From NCBI RefSeq assembly GCF_008086045.1, contig NZ_VSEY01000010.1, forward strand, positions 186,001 through 250,000: a DNA stretch of 64,000 bases, written 5' to 3'. Below, one piece after another: positions 41,745 to 52,298 of this stretch (its first letter is position 1; the number at the start of each line of letters is the position of its first letter). Below the pieces are notes generated by a model that saw nothing but the letters and a program-made list of their open reading frames with translations, ran no database searches and was not told the origin of the DNA. Both the position numbers and the translations under genes were made by a program. Source of the stretch: Nonomuraea sp. PA05 (GTDB taxonomy: Bacteria; Actinomycetota; Actinomycetes; Streptosporangiales; Streptosporangiaceae).

Positions 41745-42472
41745 AGGTCGCGTTCCAGGAGGGCCCGATGCTCAGCGACCCAGTCGTGGGCGGCGCGCAC
41801 CTGCTCGACGACGCCGTCCGCGCGTAGCCTGACCGCGTGCGGCAGGCCCGCCCGCGCGTCCGCCTCGATGCCGCGCCGGCATCGGTCCTGCCACCACAGC
41901 ACGCTGCCCACCACCTCGCCGCGGTCCGCCAGCCCGTAGCCGTCGCAGATCACCCGCACCCTGCGCGCCGCCTCCCCCGGATCTGCCCCGGGCGCCAGGC
42001 CCGCATACTGCCAGCAGGCGTGGCCCACGTCGTGGACTCGCCTGCCTGGCGCCGCGAGGTCCCAGTCGATGAACGCCACCGGCCGCAGCCCCGCGCCGCC
42101 GTCCCGGTAGACGGTGTTCTTGGGCGACAGGTCGTTGTGGCAGACGACCTCCGCGTCTCCCGCCAGCGGCGTGCCCGCGGTCACGTCGTGGAACTCGCGG
42201 ACCAGCGCCCCCACCCGCGCCAGGCTCTCGTCCGACGTGACGCCCGCCGGCTGCCCCTCCTCCCACGCCACGTGACCGTCCACGAAGCGGAGGATCTCGC
42301 GGTCCCGCTCGTCGAGGCCGAGGAAGCGCGGCGCGCCCGCCCAGCTGCGCCGCTCGAACAGGCGCAGCAACTCGTGGACGAACGCGGCCCGCGGGCCGGG
42401 GACGCGGCGGACGGTGTCGGCGACACGGACGACGGCGTTCACGAAACCGCCGGGGAGAGGGATCTCTGACAT
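41741..42472 (-). CDS. Aminoglycoside-phosphotransferase-like kinase
   Basis: 243 residues. The catalytic loop is 'VVCHNDLSPKNTVYRDGG' (Brenner motif, about 109-126) and the metal site 'PVAFIDWDLAAPGRRVHDVG' (about 130-149), with Trp/Tyr positions as in APH/choline-kinase folds. It lacks about 40 residues of N-terminal lobe compared with true APH enzymes, so it more likely acts on a small metabolite than as an antibiotic resistance factor. Stand-alone, between converging neighbours. Confidence 0.8.
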   Translation of the reverse strand: MSEIPLPGGFVNAVVRVADTVRRVPGPRAAFVHELLRLFERRSWAGAPRFLGLDERDREILRFVDGHVAWEEGQPAGVTSDESLARVGALVREFHDVTAGTPLAGDAEVVCHNDLSPKNTVYRDGGAGLRPVAFIDWDLAAPGRRVHDVGHACWQYAGLAPGADPGEAARRVRVICDGYGLADRGEVVGSVLWWQDRCRRGIEADARAGLPHAVRLRADGVVEQVRAAHDWVAEHRALLERDL

Positions 42473-42597
42473 GTGATCCAGCTTGCCCGCCCCCTACGCG
42501 CTTTGAAGCTTTCCGCACCCCTCTCCCGTGCTTCGCCGTCGAAGTCTCACTGGGTGGTGCAGTGAGACGATTGAGGGGACTGAAAGGAGCCCTCGAC

Positions 42598-43071
42598 ATG
42601 ACAGAGGACGACATCATCACGTTCGTGAGCGGTCTGCAGGGGACCGTCGTGTTCACCGCCGGGCCCGGCGACGGGGCGCCGGAAGTGGCGTGGGGCGACT
42701 CGTTCTGCTACTACGAGCCGGCCGGCCTGGACCGCGTGCCGGCCGACGGCCGCCTGCCGTACGCGACGATCGTCACCAAGGACTACCCGGGGTTCGACAC
42801 CGCCTCCCGCCTCGACAGGCCCGGCGTCTTCCGGCTGAACGCGGCGGTCGGCCGCGTCGCGTTCGAGCGGCTCGTCGGCTACCCGCCGGCCGCGCACGCC
42901 GCGCACCACGCCGCCATCGACTACACGGTGCCCGACCAGGTCATCCCGCATCCGCTGTACGCCGCCCAGTCGTGGGTGTCCATCGTCAGCCCCGAGGACG
43001 CGGAGCGCGCGCGGGCGATCCTGGCCGAGGCGCACGCCCGCGCGGCCCAGCGGCACCGCCCCTCGTCCTGA
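42598..43071 (+). CDS. DUF6194-family protein
   Basis: 157 residues. 'MTEDDIITFVSGLQGTVVFT' at the start, 'APEVAWGDSFCYYEP', 'YATIVTKDYPGFDTASRLDR' and 'IPHPLYAAQSWVSIVSP' match my memory of the actinobacterial DUF6194 family, whose role is unknown. The ATG at 42598 follows AAAGGAG by 8 bases. No signal peptide. Single gene. Confidence 0.75.
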   Translation: MTEDDIITFVSGLQGTVVFTAGPGDGAPEVAWGDSFCYYEPAGLDRVPADGRLPYATIVTKDYPGFDTASRLDRPGVFRLNAAVGRVAFERLVGYPPAAHAAHHAAIDYTVPDQVIPHPLYAAQSWVSIVSPEDAERARAILAEAHARAAQRHRPSS

Positions 43072-43156
43072 CCGACCAGTTTCCCTCACGGCCTTGCCAC
43101 ACTACGGCTCGCGATCGTACGGTCACCCTTAGCATTGGCCAGCCTAAGGAGGCGCT

Positions 43157-43837
43157 GTGAGCAGGCACGACGGCGGACCCCAGCGAGGCTCGACCATGCT
43201 GCCCCATCTGGCCTGGCGGGTGGAGGCGATGATCGCGAGCATCGCCGACCGGCGCCGGCCCGCTCCCGGCATGATCGCGCAGGCGATGCGCAAGGTGCCC
43301 CGCCACTGGTTCGTGCCCTCTCTCGGCCTGGTGCTCGGCGACGACGGCGTGGCCGCGCCGATCGACCGCGACATCGACCCGACCGCCTGGTGGGACGCCG
43401 TCTACTCCGACCGGCCGATCGCCACCCCGCTCGCCGGCGGCGGCGCCTCCTACACCTGTGTCAACCCCTCCCCCAGCTCCGTCGTCGATCTGCTGGAGCT
43501 GCTCGACCCGCGCCCGGGGCACCGGGTGCTGGAGATCGGGACGGGCAGCGGCTGGATCACGGCGCTGCTGTGCCGGCTGACGGGCGAGTCGGGGCGGGTG
43601 ACGTCCGTGGAGGAGAGCGCGGCGGTGGCGGAGGAGGCCTACCGGAACCTGATCGCGGCCGGGGTGCGGCCACACCTCGTCAGCGGTGACAGTGCGCGTG
43701 GATGCCCGGAGCGGGGGCCGTTCGATCGGGTGCTCGCGCCGGCCACCGCGCCCGAGTCGTGGATCGCGCAGGCCGCGCCGGGGGCGGTCATCGTCGGGGG
43801 ATGCGATGAGGGGGCACGGCTGGAAGTACATTACTGA
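43157..43837 (+). CDS. Protein-L-isoaspartate-O-methyltransferase-like enzyme
   Basis: 226 residues, SAM-dependent. 'MIAQAMRKVPRHWFVP' and 'PSPSSVVDLLELL' are PCMT-like, 'GHRVLEIGTGSGWITALLCR' (about 117-136) is the SAM loop, and 'FDRVLAPATAPESW' the post-II motif. True PIMTs repair isoaspartate in aged proteins, but several actinobacterial relatives modify peptides; no precursor gene is nearby. The GTG at 43157 has AAGGAGG 6 bases upstream. Confidence 0.82.
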   Translation: MSRHDGGPQRGSTMLPHLAWRVEAMIASIADRRRPAPGMIAQAMRKVPRHWFVPSLGLVLGDDGVAAPIDRDIDPTAWWDAVYSDRPIATPLAGGGASYTCVNPSPSSVVDLLELLDPRPGHRVLEIGTGSGWITALLCRLTGESGRVTSVEESAAVAEEAYRNLIAAGVRPHLVSGDSARGCPERGPFDRVLAPATAPESWIAQAAPGAVIVGGCDEGARLEVHY

Positions 43838-43932
43838 GGACTCCCTGATTACTAGCGCTAGGCGGCCTGTTCTCCGGCCGCGATCAGCGGCACCTCTTGA
43901 CTTAATTCGCATGGACTCCATGATTAGTCGCA
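43838..43932 (+). promoter_or_regulatory. Promoter with 20-base direct repeat before the DUF4874/4832 gene
   Basis: TTGACT (43897-43902), 17 bases, then ATGATT (43920-43925) makes a good promoter. The sequence GGACTCC(C/A)TGATTA(C/G)T(A/C)GC occurs at 43838-43856 and again at 43913-43931, the second copy covering the -10. The repeat may bind a regulator. Confidence 0.5.
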
Positions 43933-43957
43933 AGTCCGACACTTGCCTAGGAGCCCC

Positions 43958-45697
43958 ATGCGCAAGCTCGTACGCCTCCTCACCCTCCTGACCGCCCTCT
44001 GCGCGTCGATCCTCGTCGCCCCGTCCGCGGCCCAGGCCGCCATCACCGGCCAGTCGGCCACCAACACCACCACGACGGTGACGTACCAGTTCAGCTACAC
44101 CGGCAGCCCCGCCTACGCCCGCGTCTACCTCGACACCGACCGCAGCACGGCCACCGGCTTCGCCCAGGCCGGCGCGGGCGCCGACTTCTTACTGGAGAAC
44201 GCCTCCCTCTACCGCCACAACGGCGGCGGCTGGAGCTGGACGCTCGTGGGGCCGGTGACGTACTCGTCGTCGGGCGGCACGGCCAGGTGGACGGTCTCCC
44301 GCTCGGCCATCGGTGAGAGCGCCACGCCGAACGACGCCGACCTCGTCTTCCAGGTGGAGTCCCCGCTGGAGACCTCGGCCAAGTACACGCACGTCTACTC
44401 GGGCGGCGGCGGAGGGGGCGGCTCCGTCACCTACACCCCGACGACCGTCGACTTCGCCAACCCCGAGCGCGGCCTCTACCACCACACCGGCGACTGCGAC
44501 AAGAACGACTTCTCCCTCGCCACCCTCCAGGGCTACCGCACCGGCCAGAACATCTCGCTGGTGATGTGCGTGTTCTACCTCGCCGAGTTCAGGACCACCG
44601 CGATCAGCCAGGCGGCGCTCGACCAGTTGCAGCAGCAGCTCGACACCGTGCGCGCGGCGGGGCTGAAGATGGTGCTGCGCTTCGCCTACACCACCTCCAC
44701 CGACGGCGCCGACGCCGCCAAGGACCGGGTGCTGGCCCACCTCGACCAGCTCAGGCCCTACCTGAACGCCAACAAGGACGTCATCTACCTCATGCAGGCC
44801 GGGTTCATCGGGGCGTGGGGCGAGTGGTACTACACCCAGAACTTCGGCAACGCGGGCGTCGTCACGGCCGCCGACTGGGCCAACCGCAAGGCCGTGGTGG
44901 ACAAGCTGCTCAGCGTCCTGCCCTCGACGCGGATGGTGCAGCTCCGTACGCCGAAGTTCAAGCGCACGCTGTACACCACCACCCCGGTCACCTCCGGCCA
45001 GGCGTACGGCGGCTCGGCCGTGGCGCGGCTCGGGCACCACAACGACTGCTTCCTGGCCAGCCCGGACGACTACGGCACCTACGAGAACGCGGCCGTGGAG
45101 TACCCGTACCTGGAGGCGGAGACGGCGTACGTGGCCATGGGCGGGGAGACCTGTAACCCCAACCCGCCGCGCTCGGACTGCCCGACCGCCGAGGACGAGT
45201 TGTCGCGCTTCCACTGGTCGTACCTGAACACCGACTACCACACCGGCGTGCTGGGAAGCTGGAGCACCGGCGGCTGCCTCGCGGAGATCACCCGCAGCCT
45301 CGGCTACCGCCTCGCCCTGCAGAGCGGCACGTACCCGAGCACGGCCACGCGCGGCGGCGGCCTGCCGGTCAGCATCACGCTCAGGAACGAGGGGTACGCC
45401 GCGCCGTTCAACCCGCGCGGCCTGGAACTGGTCCTGCGCAACACCTCGACAGGGGCGGTGCACCGCTTCCCGCTCAGCGCGGACCCGCGCCGGTGGGCGG
45501 CCGGGGCCACCAGCACGATCACCCAGACCGTCAGCCTGCCCGCCGCCCTCCCGGCAGGAAGTTACGCGCTCCTGCTGAACCTGCCGGACCCGCTGCTGCC
45601 GGCCCGGCCGGAGTACTCGATCAGGGTCGCCAACGAGGGCACCTGGGAGCCGTCCACCGGCCTCAACAACCTGCGGCACACCGTCACCGTCAACTGA
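43958..45697 (+). CDS. Secreted DUF4874/DUF4832-type protein
   Basis: 579 residues. A Sec signal peptide ('MRKLVRLLTLLTALCASILV', cleavage near 'AQA') is followed by a beta-rich module (about 30-150), a Gly linker, then a TIM-barrel-like domain starting 'FANPERGLYHHTGDCDKNDF' with 'AGLKMVLRFAYTT' and 'AGFIGAWGEWYYTQNF' (DUF4874-like), and a C-terminal beta domain ('GLPVSITLRNEGYAAPFNPR', DUF4832-like). Such proteins look like glycoside hydrolases and probably act on extracellular polysaccharide; activity is unproven. A terminator follows its stop. Confidence 0.78.
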   Translation: MRKLVRLLTLLTALCASILVAPSAAQAAITGQSATNTTTTVTYQFSYTGSPAYARVYLDTDRSTATGFAQAGAGADFLLENASLYRHNGGGWSWTLVGPVTYSSSGGTARWTVSRSAIGESATPNDADLVFQVESPLETSAKYTHVYSGGGGGGGSVTYTPTTVDFANPERGLYHHTGDCDKNDFSLATLQGYRTGQNISLVMCVFYLAEFRTTAISQAALDQLQQQLDTVRAAGLKMVLRFAYTTSTDGADAAKDRVLAHLDQLRPYLNANKDVIYLMQAGFIGAWGEWYYTQNFGNAGVVTAADWANRKAVVDKLLSVLPSTRMVQLRTPKFKRTLYTTTPVTSGQAYGGSAVARLGHHNDCFLASPDDYGTYENAAVEYPYLEAETAYVAMGGETCNPNPPRSDCPTAEDELSRFHWSYLNTDYHTGVLGSWSTGGCLAEITRSLGYRLALQSGTYPSTATRGGGLPVSITLRNEGYAAPFNPRGLELVLRNTSTGAVHRFPLSADPRRWAAGATSTITQTVSLPAALPAGSYALLLNLPDPLLPARPEYSIRVANEGTWEPSTGLNNLRHTVTVN

Positions 45698-45707
45698 TCA
45701 GGCGATC

Positions 45708-45734
45708 GGCGATCCGGCCCCGGGCCGGATCGCC
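45708..45734 (+). terminator. Rho-independent terminator
   Basis: GGCGATCCGGCCC (45708-45720) pairs with GGGCCGGATCGCC (45722-45734), followed by CTTTTT. It lies 10 bases after the secreted protein stop. Confidence 0.9.
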
Positions 45735-45742
45735 CTTTTTCG

Positions 45743-45807
45743 TGTGACGCACATCACGCTTTGTCGGCTTGAATCTCACACCGGTGTGACGTTCTACCTT
45801 CGGTGGC
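45743..45807 (+). promoter_or_regulatory. Promoter with CRP-like site and perfect palindrome
   Basis: TGTGA-N6-TCACG at 45743-45758 differs by one base from a CRP/GlxR site. A perfect 14-base palindrome TCACACCGGTGTGA lies at 45776-45789, directly before the -10 TACCTT (45795-45800), which is 7 bases from the ATG at 45808. The message is probably leaderless and the palindrome is well placed for repression. Confidence 0.5.
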
Positions 45808-46122
45808 ATGACGACAACGCAAGCGCCCATCGCCCTGTACGGTTTCCTCCGCCCCCGCCCCGAGCGCGCCGACGAAGTACGGGAAATCCTGTCCGCACTC
45901 GTCGAGCCGACCAGGGCCGAGGAAGGGAACCTGGAATATCACATCCACGAACAAGCGGACGGACGTTTCTTCCTTTACGAGGTCTGGCGTTCCAAGGAGG
46001 ACCTCGACCTGCACAACGAGTATCCGCCGCTGCGCGACTTCCTGAACAATGCCGCCGACTATCTCGACGGGGCCCCCGAGGCCTATTTCGACACCATGAC
46101 GAGCAGCTACCCCGCCCGGTGA
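45808..46122 (+). CDS. Antibiotic-biosynthesis-monooxygenase (ABM/YgiN) domain protein
   Basis: 104 residues, a dimeric ferredoxin-like fold. 'ALYGFLRPRPERADEVREIL' and 'TRAEEGNLEYHIHEQADGRF', 'FLYEVWRSKEDLDLHNEYPP' follow the ABM consensus, including the Asn/Trp/His positions. Relatives are quinol monooxygenases. No ribosome site precedes the ATG, which fits a leaderless promoter. Single gene with its own operator-like sites. Confidence 0.85.
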   Translation: MTTTQAPIALYGFLRPRPERADEVREILSALVEPTRAEEGNLEYHIHEQADGRFFLYEVWRSKEDLDLHNEYPPLRDFLNNAADYLDGAPEAYFDTMTSSYPAR

Positions 46123-46159
46123 CCCACGGTTGTGACCCACGGCAGTGACGGAAAACCGT

Positions 46160-46189
46160 TTGACGCCTCGCCCGCGCCCCCGACACGAT
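46160..46189 (+). promoter_or_regulatory. Leaderless promoter of the GNAT gene
   Basis: TTGACG (46160-46165), an 18-base spacer and CACGAT (46184-46189) end 7 bases before the GTG at 46197. Confidence 0.55.
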
Positions 46190-46196
46190 CTGCGAC

Positions 46197-46751
46197 GTGC
46201 ACATCGAATTCACGCGCTTCTCCCCTGACGACACCGAAGCCCTCGTCGGCTTCCTGACCGGCGAGGACTGGCCCTTCCACGCGGGCGTCCAGGAAGCGCC
46301 GGCGATCAGGAAGCGGGCCGCGGAGGGTCTCTACGACGACGAGGAGAGCCGCACGTTCTGGATCGTCGCGGACGGGGAGCGGGCGGGCCTGGTGCGACTG
46401 CAGGACCTCACCGACGGCACCCCCATGTTCGACCTGCGCGTACGCAAGGCGTGGCGCGGGCGCGGCCTGGGCACGGCGGCCGTCAAGTGGCTGACCTCCT
46501 ATCTGTTCACCGAATTTCCCGGGATCAGGCGCATCGAGGGCAATACGCGGCAGGACAACCACACGATGCGCGCCGTCTTCCGCAAGTGCGGGTATGTCAA
46601 GGAGTCGCATTACCGGGAGGCCTGGCCTGCGCCAGACGGCACGGTGCACGACTCGACGGGTTACGCGATACTGCGGCGCGATTGGGAGTCGGGTACGGTG
46701 ACGGTCCCCGACTGGAATGACGAGCCCGTTACGGGATCGCTCGGAAGATGA
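46197..46751 (+). CDS. GNAT-family N-acetyltransferase
   Basis: 184 residues. The acetyl-CoA loop is 'LRVRKAWRGRGLGTAAVKWL' (about 81-100), with 'RIEGNTRQDNHTMRAVFRKC' and 'GYVKESHYREAW' after it, as in RimJ/RimL-type acetyltransferases. The acceptor is unknown. GTG start supported by the promoter spacing. Its last 23 bases overlap the converging ATP synthase c-subunit gene. Confidence 0.85.
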   Translation: MHIEFTRFSPDDTEALVGFLTGEDWPFHAGVQEAPAIRKRAAEGLYDDEESRTFWIVADGERAGLVRLQDLTDGTPMFDLRVRKAWRGRGLGTAAVKWLTSYLFTEFPGIRRIEGNTRQDNHTMRAVFRKCGYVKESHYREAWPAPDGTVHDSTGYAILRRDWESGTVTVPDWNDEPVTGSLGR

Positions 46752-46962
46752 ATGGCGCGACCAGGCCCAGCAGGGCCAGCGCCTCGGTGAGGACGAAGCC
46801 CAGCAGCATGTTCTGGCGGATCAGGCCGTAGGCTTCGGGCTGGCGGGCGATGGCCTGCACGCCGTTGCCGAAGATGATGCCGACGCCGACGCCGGGACCT
46901 ATGGCGGCGAGGCCGTAACCGATGGCGGTGACATTGCCGGATACCGCAGCGAGAACGCTCAC
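46729..46962 (-). CDS. Orphan ATP synthase F0 subunit c
   Basis: 77 residues, two membrane helices. The first is Gly-rich ('GYGLAAIGPGVGVGIIFGNG', about 16-35), the polar loop has 'ARQPEA', and the second carries the proton-binding Glu in 'FVLTEALALLGLVAPFIF' (about residue 59). All features of a working c-ring subunit are present. The usual atpBEFHAGDC neighbours are absent: the flanking genes are a GNAT and a methyltransferase. GTG start with AAAGGAAA about 7 bases upstream. Either a second atpE or a relocated one. Confidence 0.88.
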   Translation of the reverse strand: MSVLAAVSGNVTAIGYGLAAIGPGVGVGIIFGNGVQAIARQPEAYGLIRQNMLLGFVLTEALALLGLVAPFIFRAIP

Positions 46963-47210
46963 GAAGGTTTCCTTTCGAGTGTCAGGTGCAGTGGTTTGTC
47001 GCCGTCATCACCATTCCGCCACATGGGGTGTGAAGGGCAAAATGCCTGGTCGAACGAAAATGACCGTCCTTGCTTGTGGACAAAACGAATGGACAAAGCG
47101 CGGATTCTAGGGAAGAGAGCGGAACTCGGCCGTGCGGCTCTGTTCCCGCGGCCGCTCGGGGCCAATGCGGCGCTGTCCGCGCCGCACCGCCCGCTATTCG
47201 ATGACCGGGC

Positions 47211-47849
47211 CTATGAAGCGCGCATCAACAAACGCCCATGGTGGAATCGCTCATTCTCCGCGGGCTCCCGCAACATCCGCGCCACCTCGTCGAATCCCTC
47301 CTTACGCAACAGGTCGGCCAGCTCGTCGATCGGCCACCGATAGGCGGGCGTGACCCTGTGGTCGAACTCCGCCAACGGATCCCCCTCGGATTCGAAGAAC
47401 CCGAGCAGAAGAAGGCCACCAGGAGCCAGCACCCGGCGGAACTCGGCGAAGTACGGCGGCAGTTCCGGCGGCGGGATGTGAATGGTGGAGTACCAGGAGA
47501 GCAGCCCGCCCAGCTCACCGTCGGCCACACTGAGCTCGCCCATCGAGCCGAGCTCGAACCGCAGGCCGGGGTAGTCCCGGCGGGCGATGGCGAGCAGCGC
47601 GGGAGACAGGTCGACGCCGGAGGCGTCCAGCCCGAGGTCGCGCAGGTGCGCCGTCAGGTAGCCCGGACCGCAGCCGGCCTCGACGACGGGCCGGGGCCCG
47701 GCGGTCCGGACGAGTTCGGCGAAGGCGTCGATCAGCGCGCGGTCCAGCGGGAGGCCGTCGAGCGAGTCGCGGGCGAGGTCGGCGTAGAGGTCGGCGACGG
47801 CGTCGTAGGCGTCCGCGGTCGCGGTCAGGTAGGAGGAGGATTCGGCCAC
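47211..47849 (-). CDS. Class I SAM-dependent methyltransferase
   Basis: 212 residues. 'YDAVADLYADLARDSLDGLP' opens, 'PVVEAGCGPGYLTAHLRDLG' (about 54-73) is the SAM loop, 'DASGVDLSPALLAIAR' the acidic strand end, and 'RVLAPGGLLLLGFF' motif III. Substrate unknown. The GTG at 47849 follows TACAGT by 8 bases and lacks a Shine-Dalgarno. It lies directly downstream of the broken MarR gene on the same strand. Confidence 0.82.
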   Translation of the reverse strand: MAESSSYLTATADAYDAVADLYADLARDSLDGLPLDRALIDAFAELVRTAGPRPVVEAGCGPGYLTAHLRDLGLDASGVDLSPALLAIARRDYPGLRFELGSMGELSVADGELGGLLSWYSTIHIPPPELPPYFAEFRRVLAPGGLLLLGFFESEGDPLAEFDHRVTPAYRWPIDELADLLRKEGFDEVARMLREPAENERFHHGRLLMRAS

Positions 47850-47865
47850 GGCGGACGACTGTAGA

Positions 47866-48036
47866 CCATCTGGCGGCGAAAGTGGCGTTGGCCCGCTCGC
47901 CCGCTCCCGTCAGCCGGATGAGGGAGGAGCGAGCGCGGCCCATCTGGGGGACGGTCATGGGGCCGTGCTCGCGCAGCATGTTCAGCACCGCCCGCACGCC
48001 GACCGACAGCCCTTCGATGGGCGCGTCCTGCTCCAC
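47866..48036 (-). pseudogene. MarR-family regulator remnant with internal deletion
   Basis: From the GTG at 48036 the frame reads 'SVGVRAVLNMLREHGPMTVP' and 'QMGRA', the start of a MarR winged helix, then jumps to 'RSSLIRLTGAGERANATFAA', the wing and following helix. The recognition helix and start of the wing, some 25 residues, are missing. The frame then runs without stop into the promoter of the methyltransferase in a different frame. This is a deletion-bearing, non-functional copy. Confidence 0.65.
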
Positions 48037-48080
48037 CTTCCAATCGCTGCGGGGCGCGCGAGCCCCGGGGGACACAGTCC

Positions 48081-50717
<2,637 letters not shown>

Positions 50718-50823
50718 CACAGCTCCTTCGAACGCCTCTGCCCCGGACTCTACCGGCGAAATTGATGATGAAACTGCACTCCTCGTATAAGTCAGTGTTT
50801 GTGCTGGTCAAAGCCTCATGAGA

Positions 50824-50888
50824 GGTCTAATCCAATTATACGACCCATGGGCCACAAATTGGATTAGACCAATTGGTTTACACCAATT
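50824..50888. promoter_or_regulatory. AT-rich inverted-repeat array between ppdK and cytochrome b
   Basis: GGTCTAATCCAATT (50824-50837) is perfectly inverted at 50857-50870, with a 19-base spacer. Immediately next, AATTGGT-N4-ACCAATT (50871-50888) forms a second dyad. The unit CCAATT/AATTGG thus occurs four times in 65 bases. A/T content is far above the surroundings. It lies in the divergent promoter region, so it may control ppdK, the cytochrome b gene, or both. Confidence 0.6.
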
Positions 50889-50945
50889 CTTGAGAAAGGC
50901 GGGCGTTAGGTGCAGAATCGGATCACCCCCCTCCCAGGAGGCCCC

Positions 50946-52298
50946 ATGGCCACTCCCACCAAGCCCAAGAGGCAGCCCAGAATCATCGTCGGCTCCGCCA
51001 AAGCCGCCGTAGGTTCGGCGACGTGGCTCGACGACCGGCTGCCGTTCGGGCGCTGGCTGCGGCCCCAGTTGCGCAAGCTGTTCCCCAGCCACTGGTCGTT
51101 CCTGCTGGGCGAGCTGGCGCTGTACTCGTTCGTGATGCTGGTGCTCACCGGGACCTTCCTGACGCTGTTCTACAAGCCGAACCCGGACGTGGCCTTCGAG
51201 TCGGTCGTCGAGCTCAGCCTGAACGTGCGCGGCGGGCTGCTGGTGCGGCAGTTGCACCACTGGTCGGCGATGGTGTTCGTGCTCTCGATCGTGGCCCACA
51301 TGTGCCGGGTCTTCTTCACGGGCGCGTACCGGCGGCCCAGGGAGCTGACCTGGATGCTGGGTGTGCTGCTGTTCGCGCTGGCGCTGTTCGAGGCGTTCCT
51401 GGGCTTCACGCTGACCGCCGACCAGCTCGCGATGGCGGGGCTGCGGCAGGTGCAGGGGGTGCTGCTGTCGGTGCCGCTGATCGGCACGTACCTGTCGGCG
51501 TTCACGTTCGACGGCGAGTTCCCCGGCCAGGTGCTGCCGCGTCTGTTCGCCCTGCACGTGCTGCTGGTGCCCGGCATCCTGCTGGCCGTGGTGCCGCTGC
51601 ACGGCCTCATCCTCACCTGGCGGCAGAAGCACACCGAGCGCCGCGCCACGGCCGTCAGTGAGCACCAGGTGTCCGGCGGGCCGTTCTTCCCGTACTTCGC
51701 GGTCAAGAACGGGGCCACGGCGCTGTTCACGATCGGCTTCATCGCGTTGCTGGCCACGTTCGTGCGGGTCAATCCGGTGTGGGAGCACGGGGCGTACCAG
51801 CCGGGCGGCCAGCCGCCGTCGGCGCAGCCGTTCTGGTACTTCGGGGTGCTCGACGGCGCGCAGCGGCTGGTGCCCGCGTGGGAGATCGCCGTCGGCGGGT
51901 ACGTGCTGCAGCCCGGGCTGTGGATCCCGCCGCTGATCCTGCTGGCCTTCTTCGGCGCGCTGTTCCTGTGGCCGTTCATCGAGCGCCGCTACAGCGGGGA
52001 CGGCGAGGTCCACCACCTGCTGGACCGGCCGTCGCAGGCGCCGGTGCGGACGGCGCTGGGGGTCGCGGTGATCACCTTCTTCGTGACGCTGTGGGCGGGC
52101 ACGTGGGTGTCGGTGGCGCCGCCCGCCATGCACTCCGCGCCGGGGCTGCCGCCGCCCCCGGCCGCGCCGCCCGCGCTGCTCACCGTGCCGGCCGACGCTT
52201 ACGGGGTGATCGTCGCCGTGCTGCGGGTGGCCGTCTTCGTGCTGCCCGTCGTGGCCTTCCTCGTCACGCGCGCCATCTGCCGGAGGCGCTCAGCGTAG
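50946..52298 (+). CDS. Orphan cytochrome b (QcrB-like)
   Basis: 450 residues. Opening 'WLDDRLPFGRWLRPQLRKLF' and 'PSHWSFLLGELALYSFVMLV' match QcrB. The heme b ligands are kept: two His in 'QLHHWSAMVFVLSIVAHMC' and two in 'ALHVLLVPGILLAVVPLHG'. The Qo-site PEWY motif, PDWY in actinobacterial QcrB, is PFWY here ('AQPFWYFGVLDGAQRLVPAW'). It is shorter than housekeeping QcrB (about 540). No Rieske or cytochrome c gene is adjacent. The ATG at 50946 has AGGAGG 5 bases upstream. Possibly a membrane quinone-linked electron carrier with another partner. Confidence 0.88.
   Translation: MATPTKPKRQPRIIVGSAKAAVGSATWLDDRLPFGRWLRPQLRKLFPSHWSFLLGELALYSFVMLVLTGTFLTLFYKPNPDVAFESVVELSLNVRGGLLVRQLHHWSAMVFVLSIVAHMCRVFFTGAYRRPRELTWMLGVLLFALALFEAFLGFTLTADQLAMAGLRQVQGVLLSVPLIGTYLSAFTFDGEFPGQVLPRLFALHVLLVPGILLAVVPLHGLILTWRQKHTERRATAVSEHQVSGGPFFPYFAVKNGATALFTIGFIALLATFVRVNPVWEHGAYQPGGQPPSAQPFWYFGVLDGAQRLVPAWEIAVGGYVLQPGLWIPPLILLAFFGALFLWPFIERRYSGDGEVHHLLDRPSQAPVRTALGVAVITFFVTLWAGTWVSVAPPAMHSAPGLPPPPAAPPALLTVPADAYGVIVAVLRVAVFVLPVVAFLVTRAICRRRSA

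Noticed and set aside
41741..42472. Aminoglycoside resistance gene
   Set aside because: The APH motifs are present but the N-terminal lobe is short and no resistance context is seen; the superfamily has many metabolic members.
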